Below are positions 26,291 through 35,738 of a DNA stretch of 64,000 nt, in pieces. Location of the stretch: assembly GCF_047250365.1 (NCBI RefSeq), contig NZ_JBLBVL010000002.1:124001-188000 (forward strand), read 5' to 3'. The notes under the pieces were generated by a model. That model saw nothing but the letters and a program-made list of their open reading frames with translations, searched no databases and was not told the DNA's origin. The stretch is from Thaumasiovibrio sp047250365. GTDB lineage: Bacteria > Pseudomonadota > Gammaproteobacteria > Enterobacterales > Vibrionaceae. Position 1 is the first letter of the stretch. Every line of letters starts with the position of its first letter. A program made the position numbers and the translations under genes.

Positions 26291-28510
26291 CTACAAATTA
26301 CTGTATTTGTCACGTAGGCGTTGGCGAACCACCTCTGCCAACGTATTAAAAATAAAGGTAAATAAAAACAAGATAAGGGCCGATAAAAACAGCACCCGAA
26401 AATGCGAACTCCCCACTTCAGACTCCGGCATTTCAATCGCAATATTGGCGGCCAAGGTACGCATGCCCTGAAACAGATTCATTTCCATCACTGGTGTATT
26501 ACCGGTTGCCATCAATACAATCATGGTTTCGCCAACGGCGCGTGCCATTCCCATCATTATTGCGGAAAAAATACCCGGACTCGCGGTGATCAATACCACC
26601 CTAGATAACGTCTGCCAATGTGTCGCGCCTAATGCTAATGAACCATTGGTAAGGTGAGGTGGCACCGAATAAATCGCATCTTCAGCAATGGTAAATACCG
26701 TCGGCACCACCGCAACCCCCATCGCAATACTGACGACCAAAGCATTACGCTGATCAAAGCCCAACCCCCATTCTCGACTCAAAAACCAACGAGCATCCCC
26801 ATCAAACAGCCATAATTCGACAACATCATTAAGCTGAAAACAGAGGGCAACCGTTAACACTAAAACAGGAAATAGTACCACTGCATGCCAGCCATTCGGC
26901 AAACGCCAACCTCTCTTTACCGGCCCTAGCCACCACATAAAGCCAACGAACAAGCACAATAATGGAATTACTAGCAACATCATCAATAGTGCAGCCAGAT
27001 TTGCCTCGACAATTGGTGCTAGCCACATTGCCGCTAGAAAACCCAAAATTACCGTTGGCAGTGCCTCCATCAACTCGACGGTAGGCTTAACCACGGCACG
27101 TAGCCGAGATGACATAAAATAAGCCGTATAAATCGCACCAGAAACCGCCAGTGGTACCGAAATTAGCATTGCAAATAACGCCGCTTTTAATGTACCAAAT
27201 ATCAGCGGTACGATACTTAGTTTGGGTTCATAATGGTTTCCACCTGCGGTTGACTGCCAGACAAACTCGGGTTCCGGATATCCCTCATACCACACGGGTT
27301 CAAACAAAGAAGAGAATGTGACCTCCGGATGGGGGTTGTCCAATTGATAAGCAATATATTTTTCTGGGTAAGCTAAATGCAGATATCCCCCATCAACAGA
27401 TAGGCTTGCACTCAACGGTGCCCCTGAAGGAACCGATAACTTCTCCTGCAACAGTGGGCGACGGCTTGTGGTATAAAATAGTCCGACTTCACCATCAGGC
27501 TGCAGAGCGAGAAAACCTTTGCGGTAAATATCGGGAAGAAGAATTGGCGCCCCCTGCCCTTTTAAGTTAAAGCGCCTTATTGGCGATAAATGCCGCTCCC
27601 CTTTCTCGTCTCTAACATCAAACCACTGCTCAACATATTGCGCTGTACCAACCAGCAACGAGGAGGCACCAGGCAACAACGCCAATGATGTCGCAACAGC
27701 CTCTTCGCTGCCTACATTCACCTGCTCACGGCGCGTCACCCCCTGCGCCGTCGTTTCCCAAACGGACAGTTTGTTATCCTCTAGCACATACAAAAAGCGC
27801 CCATCTGGCGTAATGATAACGGCATCGGGATCACCAAGTGTCGGTAACTCGAATCGCTGCGTGGCCCAAGTGGTGTGATTGGTTATTTCATTGCTGTGGC
27901 CACTGCGCTGTAAGCCGATCCAGCGATCATCTTGTGTTCGACCAATCGCCATGAAGTGATTATCTTGCATCGCAATAAATAGCTCATCAATCGGCTGCTG
28001 CTGTAAATCTAAAGAGAGTTGTTCTTCGCCCAATGGAAAGTTGACCTCTATATTGGTCTGCTGACCCTGATCCATCAGACGCTCTCGCTGTATCGGCTCA
28101 AAAACAGAAATGGCACCATTATTATGGCCGTAGGCAAAAACACGCTGACCGCTGGCGATAGCAAAGCTTCGCACATCAGAAATTAAAGCCTGATGCATTT
28201 CACGCATATCCTGTTGACGATCAACAAATTGAATGTGTCCATCTTGGCCTAATTGATATAGGACATGATCATTGGACAGCGATCCCAAATAGAACGGTTC
28301 AGATTGCCATTTGGTTGATTGAGTCTCCGCCGTTTGGGTAAGAGAAGCACCGTTTAGCAACGGCAAAGCGACATATAACAAATAGAAGAAAATTAGCATT
28401 AACACTAACAGTACGGACATCCCACCTGCGGTCACTACCCCCCGTATTACGCGATCTATCCCGCGCCTGTACTTACCGGCAGTCATTTCAAATTGTGGCG
28501 CAGATGACAT
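26291..28510 (-). CDS. pstC: PstC, phosphate ABC transporter permease, long form
   Basis: 739 residues, against about 319 in E. coli. One helix at about 24-52, then about 390 residues outside the membrane that look like a beta-propeller (repeated short strands such as VIITPDGRFLYVLEDNKLSVWE), then the permease domain (about 450-735) with EAA-loop GSLALGATHWQTLSRVVLI. GAGG is five bases from the ATG. First gene of pstCAB-phoU, directly downstream of a Pho box. No pstS is adjacent, so the phosphate-binding protein must be encoded elsewhere. Confidence 0.93.
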   Translation of the reverse strand: MSSAPQFEMTAGKYRRGIDRVIRGVVTAGGMSVLLVLMLIFFYLLYVALPLLNGASLTQTAETQSTKWQSEPFYLGSLSNDHVLYQLGQDGHIQFVDRQQDMREMHQALISDVRSFAIASGQRVFAYGHNNGAISVFEPIQRERLMDQGQQTNIEVNFPLGEEQLSLDLQQQPIDELFIAMQDNHFMAIGRTQDDRWIGLQRSGHSNEITNHTTWATQRFELPTLGDPDAVIITPDGRFLYVLEDNKLSVWETTAQGVTRREQVNVGSEEAVATSLALLPGASSLLVGTAQYVEQWFDVRDEKGERHLSPIRRFNLKGQGAPILLPDIYRKGFLALQPDGEVGLFYTTSRRPLLQEKLSVPSGAPLSASLSVDGGYLHLAYPEKYIAYQLDNPHPEVTFSSLFEPVWYEGYPEPEFVWQSTAGGNHYEPKLSIVPLIFGTLKAALFAMLISVPLAVSGAIYTAYFMSSRLRAVVKPTVELMEALPTVILGFLAAMWLAPIVEANLAALLMMLLVIPLLCLFVGFMWWLGPVKRGWRLPNGWHAVVLFPVLVLTVALCFQLNDVVELWLFDGDARWFLSREWGLGFDQRNALVVSIAMGVAVVPTVFTIAEDAIYSVPPHLTNGSLALGATHWQTLSRVVLITASPGIFSAIMMGMARAVGETMIVLMATGNTPVMEMNLFQGMRTLAANIAIEMPESEVGSSHFRVLFLSALILFLFTFIFNTLAEVVRQRLRDKYSNL

Positions 28511-28538
28511 AATTACCTCGATAGATCAGCAACCGTCC

Positions 28539-28572
28539 ATAATATGATCTTTTAGTGACAATTATATGACAG
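28539..28572 (-). promoter_or_regulatory. Pho box and -10 of the pstCAB-phoU promoter
   Basis: Minus strand CTGTCAT-ATAA-TTGTCAC (28555-28572): two 7-bp PhoB half-sites with a 4-nt AT spacer, close to the E. coli consensus CTGTCATAAATCTGTCAT. It ends 10 nt before TATTAT (28539-28544), the normal distance to a PhoB-dependent -10. Confidence 0.88.
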
Positions 28573-28765
28573 GTCGTTATCACTCATCTCTTCTTTTCTA
28601 GGACATAAAAGTGTAACACAATCACCCTACCCTCCATATAAACAAACGCTTATATACACAGTATTGCATTGCCTCACCGTCGACTTTCTTGCTGCAAAAA
28701 TAGACAAAACAAACCAACAAGTTGCATACTATAACGATTCATTGCTCAAACAAGGAACATCCACT

Positions 28766-29260
28766 ATGAAGCACCTCATTATCTCCGTCATTGGAAAAGA
28801 TACCCCAGGGCTAGTGAATACACTGTCAGCGTCTGTTTATCGCCATCAAGGCAGTTGGCAAGCAAGCCGTTTCACCCAGCTCGCAGGCCAATTTGCTGGC
28901 ATTATGCAAATTAGCCTGCCTGACGAAAATAAACGGGCTTTAATCGCTGATCTAAAAACTAATCAGCATCTTCAAATCCATATTGTTGATGGCGACGAAA
29001 GCCTCCCGAATAAAGCGCAATTTTCCGTTGCCGTTTCAGGTAACGATCGCCCAGGAATAATCCAACAAGTTTCCCAACTACTGAGTCAAAACGGCATAAA
29101 CATCTGTCAGCTAAAAAGTAAAACAGAGAGCGCCCCAAACTGGGGATACCCTCTTTTTTATGCTCAATTTCAAATAAACCTGCCGACAGAAATCGACATT
29201 GACGACTTAAAAGATCAACTGGAGAGCATCGCTGACGATCTCACTATCGATCTGGAGTAA
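28766..29260 (+). CDS. GcvR-like protein with two ACT domains
   Basis: 164 residues from ATG at 28766 with AAGGA nine bases upstream; a longer open frame to 28664 starts far from any ribosome site. Two ACT domains: 1-75 (ISVIGKDTPGLVNTLSASV) and about 80-164 (VAVSGNDRPGIIQQVSQLL). The arrangement matches the glycine cleavage system regulator GcvR, which binds GcvA in response to glycine; here no gcv gene is near, so it may be a paralogue. Divergent from pstC and 48 nt before ppk1. Confidence 0.75.
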   Translation: MKHLIISVIGKDTPGLVNTLSASVYRHQGSWQASRFTQLAGQFAGIMQISLPDENKRALIADLKTNQHLQIHIVDGDESLPNKAQFSVAVSGNDRPGIIQQVSQLLSQNGINICQLKSKTESAPNWGYPLFYAQFQINLPTEIDIDDLKDQLESIADDLTIDLE

Positions 29261-29308
29261 ATCACAATAACACCGTATCTTCTCTAACCATCAAGGATAT
29301 GGACATAA

Positions 29309-31429
29309 ATGAGCATTGATAAGCTACATATTGACAAGGAATTGAGCTGGCTATCGTTTAATGAACGTGTATTACAAGAGGCAGCAGATAAAAGTAATCC
29401 GATCATAGAGCGCGTCCGCTTTCTTGGTATCTATTCAAATAACTTTGACGAATTCTATAAAGTCCGCTTCGCGGATGTAAAGCGCCGTATCATTATCAAT
29501 GAAGAGCAAGGTGGAGATAACAGCGCTAAACATCTGCTCAACAAAATGCAAAACAAGGCGACCAAGCTCGCTGAGCGATTTGATGAGCTATACAACGAAG
29601 TGCTCTTAGAGATGGCACGACGCAATATTTTTCTGGTCAATGAAGAGCAACTCAATGAGACTCAAATCAACTGGCTAAGAAAGTACTTTAAAACCAATAT
29701 ATTGCCACATACTAGCCCCATCATCTTAAGCCAAAGCACCGACCTTATTCAATTTCTAAAAGATGAGTTTACCTATCTCGCCATTGACTTAATCAAGGAT
29801 GACAATAAAAAGCATGCCCTGATTGAAATACCCACCGAACAATTAGATCGTTTTGTCGTTCTCCCTAAAGAGAAAGGAAAGCGACGCAAAACCCTGATCT
29901 TGATAGATAATATCATTCGCCTTTTTATTAACGAAATATTTGCAGGCCTGTTCGAATATGATGAGGTCAATGCTTATGCCATGAAGATGAACCGGGATGC
30001 CGAATATGTCCTTACACAAGAAGTTGAGCATGGCCTGTTGGAGCAGATGTCTGATGGCCTGAGCCAACGTTTAACTCAAATGCCGGTGCGCTTTGTTTAT
30101 CAACATGATATGCCACAAGATACCTTGCATGTATTAATGGATGCCTTGCGAGTCTCAAACTATGACAGTGTTGTTCCCGCTGGACGCTATCATAACCATA
30201 AAGATTTTATTGATTTTCCCAATGTAGGGCCGCGATATTTGGAGAATCCGGCATTACCTCCAATGCTAAGTCAACAATTTGCAACCGCCACCACCACCTT
30301 TGATGCGATAAAGCAAAAAGATATCTTGTTGTACTATCCCTATCACTCCTTCGAGCATATCACGGAGTGGCTTCGACAAGCAGCGTACGACCCAAAAGTG
30401 TATAGCATTAAGATCAACATTTACCGCGTCGCGAAAAACTCCCGTATTATTGAATCTGTCATTGATGCCGCCAACAACGGTAAGCAGGTGACAGTGGTGG
30501 TTGAGCTCATGGCTCGGTTTGATGAACAAGCCAACATCATCTGGTCTAAGCGATTAACCGAAGCGGGTGTACGGGTCGTGTTTGGTAATCCTGGAATGAA
30601 AATACACTCCAAACTCTGTGTCGTTAGCCGCAAAGAAGAGGAGGGAATCGTCCGCTATGCGCATATCGGCACTGGGAATTTTCATGAGAAAACCGCAAAA
30701 ATCTATACCGACTTCTCTCTGCTAACTGCAGATAAGTCGCTCACGGATGAAGTAAGGGCCGTATTTGACTATATTGAAAATCCTTTTCGCCCGGTTAAGT
30801 TTCAACAACTTTTTGTCTCACCACGAAATTCTCGCGGTCGAATTTACAACCTTATCGACAATGAGATCGCCAATGCACGCCACGGTAAGGCTGCTGGAAT
30901 AACGCTGAAGGTTAATAACCTAGTTGATAAAGGGTTAGTGAATCGTCTATATGAAGCCAGCCAAGCAGGCGTAAAGGTACGCCTAATTATACGAGGAATG
31001 TGCAGTCTAATTCCTGGGCTAAAAGGCATCAGCGACAATATCTATGCTATCAGTATTATTGATCGCTTTCTGGAGCATCCGCGTGTTGCTGTCTTTGCCA
31101 ATAATGGCGACCCCTATGTCATGATCACATCTGCAGACTGGATGACGCGCAATATCGATAACCGCGTCGAGGTCGGTTGCCCAATTAAGGATCACACGCT
31201 CAAAAAGCGTATCATTGACATTCTTGAAATCCAGTTCAAAGACACCGTTAAAGCCAGAGTCATTGATAAAGACATGAGTAACAACTATGTTTCTCGGGGT
31301 AACCGACGGAAAATACGTTCTCAAATTGCGACTTACGATTACCTTAAACAGGTCGAAAGGCAAATAAAGAAGAGCGTCAACAAAGAGGGCACGGTGAATG
31401 AGCAATCCAACCCTAGAGCCAGTTCGTGA
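29309..31429 (+). CDS. ppk1: Polyphosphate kinase 1
   Basis: 706 residues with the four PPK1 regions: N domain (LSWLSFNERVLQEAAD), head, and two phospholipase-D-like catalytic domains. The autophosphorylated histidine is H433 in GMKIHSKL, followed by RYAHIGTGNFHEKTA; the second conserved region is RVEVGCPI. It makes polyphosphate reversibly from ATP. It ends 32 nt inside ppx, so synthesis and degradation genes are translationally coupled. No Pho box was seen directly upstream. Confidence 0.97.
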   Translation: MSIDKLHIDKELSWLSFNERVLQEAADKSNPIIERVRFLGIYSNNFDEFYKVRFADVKRRIIINEEQGGDNSAKHLLNKMQNKATKLAERFDELYNEVLLEMARRNIFLVNEEQLNETQINWLRKYFKTNILPHTSPIILSQSTDLIQFLKDEFTYLAIDLIKDDNKKHALIEIPTEQLDRFVVLPKEKGKRRKTLILIDNIIRLFINEIFAGLFEYDEVNAYAMKMNRDAEYVLTQEVEHGLLEQMSDGLSQRLTQMPVRFVYQHDMPQDTLHVLMDALRVSNYDSVVPAGRYHNHKDFIDFPNVGPRYLENPALPPMLSQQFATATTTFDAIKQKDILLYYPYHSFEHITEWLRQAAYDPKVYSIKINIYRVAKNSRIIESVIDAANNGKQVTVVVELMARFDEQANIIWSKRLTEAGVRVVFGNPGMKIHSKLCVVSRKEEEGIVRYAHIGTGNFHEKTAKIYTDFSLLTADKSLTDEVRAVFDYIENPFRPVKFQQLFVSPRNSRGRIYNLIDNEIANARHGKAAGITLKVNNLVDKGLVNRLYEASQAGVKVRLIIRGMCSLIPGLKGISDNIYAISIIDRFLEHPRVAVFANNGDPYVMITSADWMTRNIDNRVEVGCPIKDHTLKKRIIDILEIQFKDTVKARVIDKDMSNNYVSRGNRRKIRSQIATYDYLKQVERQIKKSVNKEGTVNEQSNPRASS

Positions 31430-32906
31430 AGTCGCGGCCATTGATATTGGGTCAAACAGCTTTCACTTGGTGGTGGCAAAAGTTATCGGTCAACGATTGC
31501 AGATTGTTAGCCGACATAAACAGCGCGTTCACCTTGCAGCAGGGTTAGACGGCGAAAATAACTTAGACCACGCCGCCATGCAACGCGGCCTTGATTGTTT
31601 AAATATCTTTGCAGAGCGCCTGCAAGGTTTTGACCCCAATAACGTCCGTATTGCAGCCACTTACACCTTACGCCAGGCAAAAAACGCGCACATTTTTTTG
31701 CAACGGGCGCAAAACATTATTCCGCATCAAATCGAAATTATCCCAGGAACAGAAGAGGCCCGACTCATCTATTTGGGCGTCGCACACACACAGCCCAAGT
31801 CTGGCCGTAAGTTGGTGGTGGATATAGGCGGCGGCAGCACTGAACTTATCATTGGCGACGGTTTTGAAGCCAAACATATGTCGAGCAAACATATGGGGTG
31901 TGTCAGCTACACTAAGCGCTATTTTGCTGACGGCAAACTCAGTAAAAAGCGCATCGAACAGGCACAACTGGCCGCGCATCAAAAACTAGAAAACATTGCC
32001 ACAAAATATAAAAAAAGCAGCTGGGATATTGCGATTGGTTCATCGGGAACGATTAAAAGCATTGGCGAAATTATAAAGCAACGCAACAGCGGCTCCAGCA
32101 CCGTTAATCGCAAAGTGCTGACCAGTCTAACCAAGGAGATCGCCAACTATAAGCAGTACCATGACATTGATTGGCCGGGGCTCTCCGAGGAACGTAAACC
32201 TATCATTGCTGCTGGCATTGCCATTCTCTCTGCCGTCTTTTCTGCGTTGGACATTGATGAGATGCACATCTCCGACGGGGCACTTCGTGAGGGGTTGCTG
32301 TATGAAATGGAAGAGCGCTTTCTTCATCACGATATTCGCGAACGTACCACGGATGCCTTAGCCAAGCAGTACCATGTCGATTTAGCTCAGGCTAAGCGTA
32401 TTGAAAAAACCTGTGCCATGCTATTTGCGCAAATCCAAAACGAACTCGGCACCAAACAAGTTCAGCTTGGCGCGCTACTAAAGTGGGCTGCGATTCTTCA
32501 CGAAGTCGGCTTAAGCATCAGTTATTCCGGCTTTCATCGCCACTGTGGTTACATTTTACAACACGCTGCTATGCCTGGGTTTAACCAAGAAGAGCAGACC
32601 GTTATAGCCACACTCACTCGCTACCAACGCAAAGCCCTCAAACTCACTGAGATGCCAGAATTAAGTATTTATAAACACAAGCATCTCTACCCATTAATTC
32701 GCATACTCCGCTTGGCCGTTGCCCTTCATGGTCAGCGCAGTGATGACCCATTGCCCTCGATTAGGGTTAAGGCTAACAAAGAACATTGGCAGCTCACTCT
32801 AGCGCAAGGCTGGCAAGAAAATAACCGCCTGCTAGAAGCGGACCTTTTACGTGAGCAGACTTATTGGGCAGCAACAGGGTGGCGGCTCGAATTACTTGAA
32901 CGTTAA
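31398..32906 (+). CDS. ppx: Exopolyphosphatase (Ppx/GppA family)
   Basis: 502 residues. ASKHA phosphate-binding motifs are visible: AAIDIGSNSFHLVV near 13-26 and VVDIGGGSTELIIG near 140-153, plus IAIGSSGTIKSIGE. The C-terminal half is helical HD-like (ILHEVGLSISYSGFHRHCGYI). It hydrolyses terminal phosphates of polyphosphate, or pppGpp if GppA-like; the pairing with ppk1 favours Ppx. The ATG at 31398 lies within the last codons of ppk1. Confidence 0.95.
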   Translation: MSNPTLEPVREVAAIDIGSNSFHLVVAKVIGQRLQIVSRHKQRVHLAAGLDGENNLDHAAMQRGLDCLNIFAERLQGFDPNNVRIAATYTLRQAKNAHIFLQRAQNIIPHQIEIIPGTEEARLIYLGVAHTQPKSGRKLVVDIGGGSTELIIGDGFEAKHMSSKHMGCVSYTKRYFADGKLSKKRIEQAQLAAHQKLENIATKYKKSSWDIAIGSSGTIKSIGEIIKQRNSGSSTVNRKVLTSLTKEIANYKQYHDIDWPGLSEERKPIIAAGIAILSAVFSALDIDEMHISDGALREGLLYEMEERFLHHDIRERTTDALAKQYHVDLAQAKRIEKTCAMLFAQIQNELGTKQVQLGALLKWAAILHEVGLSISYSGFHRHCGYILQHAAMPGFNQEEQTVIATLTRYQRKALKLTEMPELSIYKHKHLYPLIRILRLAVALHGQRSDDPLPSIRVKANKEHWQLTLAQGWQENNRLLEADLLREQTYWAATGWRLELLER

Positions 32907-32933
32907 TTTTTCATCATATCCATAAGCACGGCA

Positions 32934-32958
32934 GGGTCGACACTGTCTCGACCCTTTT
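32934..32958 (+). terminator. Terminator after ppx
   Basis: GGGTCGA, 7-nt loop, TCGACCC followed by TTTTC; the T run is short. Confidence 0.7.
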
Positions 32959-33055
32959 CAGGCCTATTTCCAGTACAGTACTTGGGGTTACCCCGCTTTT
33001 CCCGCATACTATTAAATAACATCAGTTCTATTGTAGTCATACAGATAAGGTCACC

Positions 33056-34933
33056 ATGGAAGCGGAATTAATCGATATTTTGGGCTTTATCAGCCAACAC
33101 CCTCCCTTTGATCAATTGCCAGAAGAACAACAATGCTATGTTGCGAACCACATAGAGGTGAGCTATGTGCGAGCCGACAATACCATTTTGAATTTTGGTG
33201 ATTCGATACATGATCTGTATCTTATTCGCAGCGGTATTGTTGAAGTATACCGCCGCAAAGGTGAGCTCTATAATCGCCTTGACGAAGGGAAAATCTTCGG
33301 CCAAATGGGATTACTCATGAACAACCGTGTTCGTTTCCCCGTTAAGGCCATTGACGATACGCTGCTGTATTGCATTCCCAACGACGTTTTTAACGAGCTT
33401 TACGAGAACTACGACAGTTTTGCTGACTTTGTTGAAGTCGAGGACAGTGCTCGCCTGCGTCAAGCCGTATCAACACAAAGTGATGCCAACGATCTCACCA
33501 CCAGCAAGGTACGCACGCTGATTGAGCGTGAGCCTGTCATCATCAACAAAGAAGAAACCGTGCAAAAAGCGGCACAAGTGATGACAGCAGAAAGCGTCTC
33601 TTGCTTGTTAGTACAAGATCCTGAACAAGATAACGAAGATGAAAGTAACATTATTGGCATTTTAACCGATCGCGATCTTTGTACTCGTGTGCTTGCGAGT
33701 GGCGTCGATGTTAATGTGCCAGTGTCATCGATATTCTCTACTGAATTGATCTCTCTGGATCATAATGCGTACGTCTATGAAGCAATGCTGGTGATGCTTC
33801 GCTATAACATCCATCATCTTCCAATTCTAAAGAATGGCATGCCGCTGGGCATCATAGAATTAACCGATATTGTCCGTTACGAATCACAAAACAGCTTGCT
33901 GTTAGTCAGCTCTATCTTCCAACAACAATCTGTCGATGAACTCATCTCCCTTTCAGAACAAGTAAAAGACTGCTTTGTTCGCCTTGTCAATGAAGACGCC
34001 AATTCGCACATGGTTGGTAGTGCCATGTCTGTTATCGGCAAGAGCATTAAGCAGCGACTGCTGGAACTCGCCGAAGAGAAGTACGGTACACCACCCATCC
34101 CATACTGTTTCCTCGCTTTAGGATCAATGGCACGAGATGAGCAGTTAATCGTTACTGATCAGGATAACGCGATCATTCTAGATGACAGCTTTGATGCTGA
34201 TAAGCATGACCAATATTTCAGTGATCTTGCAAAGTTTGTCTGTGACGGGCTCAATGCTTGTGGCTACAACTACTGTACTGGCAATATTATGGCCACCAAC
34301 CCTGAATGGCGCAAAACCCGTCGAGAGTGGGAAGCGTGTTTTGCTGACTGGATTGACAACCCCAAACCGCAAGCTCTGCTAAATAGCTCAATATTCTTCG
34401 ATTTAACGGGGGTCTATGGCCGCGAGAAATGGGCCGAACAGCTCAACGGCTTTATTGTTCGCCGGGCACGTAAAAACAACCGCTTCTTAGCTTGCTTAGC
34501 CCGTAATGCTATCAGCCGCACTCCACCACTTGGGTTCTTCAGAGGTTTCGTTATGGAGCAAGATGGACGACATAAAAACTCCATTAATTTAAAACGCCGC
34601 GGTACGGCACCACTGGCTGACCTGATCCGCGTCCACGCACTCGCTTGTGGCTCTCGCTCTCAAAACTCATTTGAGCGCCTCGACGATATCATTGAAGCGG
34701 GTACCTTGCCGAAAGGTCGAGGGCCTGACCTACGTGATTCATTAGAGTTTATCTCTATGGTACGTATTCGCCACCAAGCACTTGACATCGAATCTGACGA
34801 AGAGCCAGATAACAACATCGAGCCAGAAAACATGTCTGACTTTGAACGTCGCAACTTAAAAGATGCCTTTCAGATCCTTAGCAATGCGCAAAATTTCCTT
34901 AAATACCGCTACACCGCGAACCGCAGGGCCTGA
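33056..34933 (+). CDS. cNMP-binding / CBS pair / DUF294 nucleotidyltransferase-like protein
   Basis: 625 residues. Layout: cyclic-nucleotide-binding fold (about 15-135, YLIRSGIVEVYRRKGELYN and GKIFGQMGLLMNN), two CBS domains (about 160-285), then DUF294, a GlnD-like nucleotidyltransferase with GSMARDE (356-362) and D368/D370 (TDQDN), and the DUF294 C-terminal helical domain. This combination is widespread but biochemically uncharacterised. Five bases separate it from the downstream exonuclease, a pairing that recurs in gammaproteobacteria, suggesting a shared nucleotide-sensing role (inference). Confidence 0.88.
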   Translation: MEAELIDILGFISQHPPFDQLPEEQQCYVANHIEVSYVRADNTILNFGDSIHDLYLIRSGIVEVYRRKGELYNRLDEGKIFGQMGLLMNNRVRFPVKAIDDTLLYCIPNDVFNELYENYDSFADFVEVEDSARLRQAVSTQSDANDLTTSKVRTLIEREPVIINKEETVQKAAQVMTAESVSCLLVQDPEQDNEDESNIIGILTDRDLCTRVLASGVDVNVPVSSIFSTELISLDHNAYVYEAMLVMLRYNIHHLPILKNGMPLGIIELTDIVRYESQNSLLLVSSIFQQQSVDELISLSEQVKDCFVRLVNEDANSHMVGSAMSVIGKSIKQRLLELAEEKYGTPPIPYCFLALGSMARDEQLIVTDQDNAIILDDSFDADKHDQYFSDLAKFVCDGLNACGYNYCTGNIMATNPEWRKTRREWEACFADWIDNPKPQALLNSSIFFDLTGVYGREKWAEQLNGFIVRRARKNNRFLACLARNAISRTPPLGFFRGFVMEQDGRHKNSINLKRRGTAPLADLIRVHALACGSRSQNSFERLDDIIEAGTLPKGRGPDLRDSLEFISMVRIRHQALDIESDEEPDNNIEPENMSDFERRNLKDAFQILSNAQNFLKYRYTANRRA

Positions 34934-34938
34934 TTGTT

Positions 34939-35652
34939 ATGAAGCCACTCACCAAACATTCACTAGAATGGTCGCAACGCTATATCGAGCTAGCCAATCA
35001 AGCTCGAGATCCGCAGCTAAAACGCTTCTACAATACAGGGGTTTGCGCTGGCAACACCCCATTAAAAGAGGTGGAGTTTGTTGCACTGGATTTTGAAACA
35101 ACCGGCCTCGAACCAAAGAAAAACGACATTGTCAGTATTGGTTTAGTGCCATTCAACCACCAGCGTATTTTCTGCAATCAAGCCAAGCACTGGGTCGTAA
35201 ACCCACGACAGCCATTAGACGAAAACTCGGTGGTCGTGCATGGTATTACACACTCAGACATTGAAGAAGCACCAGATTTACGCCGCATCTTAGTTAAGCT
35301 CCTCGACGCCCTATCTGGCAAAATCATCGTGGTTCACTATCAACGCATTGAGCGGCTATTTATGGACCAAGCGCTAAAGTTACGCCTTGGTGAAGGGATC
35401 TCTTTTCCCGTGGTCGATACCATGGCGATTGAATCGGCCTATCAACGTGAAATTAATGGCACCCTGTTAAAGCGTTTAATGGGCAAAAAACCGGCATCGG
35501 TAAGATTGGGGAAAACACGTCAACGCTATAACCTGCCGCCGTACCCGCCTCATCATGCGCTAAGCGATGCATTGGCAACCGCAGAGTTGCTTCAAGCACA
35601 AATCGCTTATCATTACTCTCCCGACACACCAATTGAACAGCTATGGTTATAG
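34939..35652 (+). CDS. DEDDh-family 3'-5' exonuclease (DnaQ-like)
   Basis: 237 residues. Exo I motif LDFETTGLEP (D51, E53), Exo II region around VHYQRIERLFMDQ, and Exo III motif HHALSDALATAELL give a DEDDh active site. A 45-residue N-terminal helical part precedes it. Similar to DNA polymerase III epsilon-like proteins, but it is not the replicative DnaQ, which is shorter in this region and carries an alpha-binding tail. The start overlaps no gene and lies five bases after the DUF294 stop, so the two are co-translated. Confidence 0.88.
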   Translation: MKPLTKHSLEWSQRYIELANQARDPQLKRFYNTGVCAGNTPLKEVEFVALDFETTGLEPKKNDIVSIGLVPFNHQRIFCNQAKHWVVNPRQPLDENSVVVHGITHSDIEEAPDLRRILVKLLDALSGKIIVVHYQRIERLFMDQALKLRLGEGISFPVVDTMAIESAYQREINGTLLKRLMGKKPASVRLGKTRQRYNLPPYPPHHALSDALATAELLQAQIAYHYSPDTPIEQLWL

Positions 35653-35690
35653 CGAGTTGCGATAACGCTTCTCTGCTATCTCGATACAAA

Positions 35691-35718
35691 AAAGCGCTGC
35701 CTAATTAGCAGCGCTTTT
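35691..35718. terminator. Bidirectional terminator
   Basis: AAGCGCTGC, loop CTAATTA, GCAGCGCTT, with T runs on both strands. It serves the exonuclease on the plus strand and the BCCT gene on the minus strand. Confidence 0.9.
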
Positions 35719-35738
35719 CCTATGTGTCTCTGTTCGGC

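Noticed and set aside
31019..31441. 140-codon minus-strand frame opposite the end of ppk1 and start of ppx
   Set aside because: Antisense to two well-conserved genes, no ribosome site and no protein-like features.
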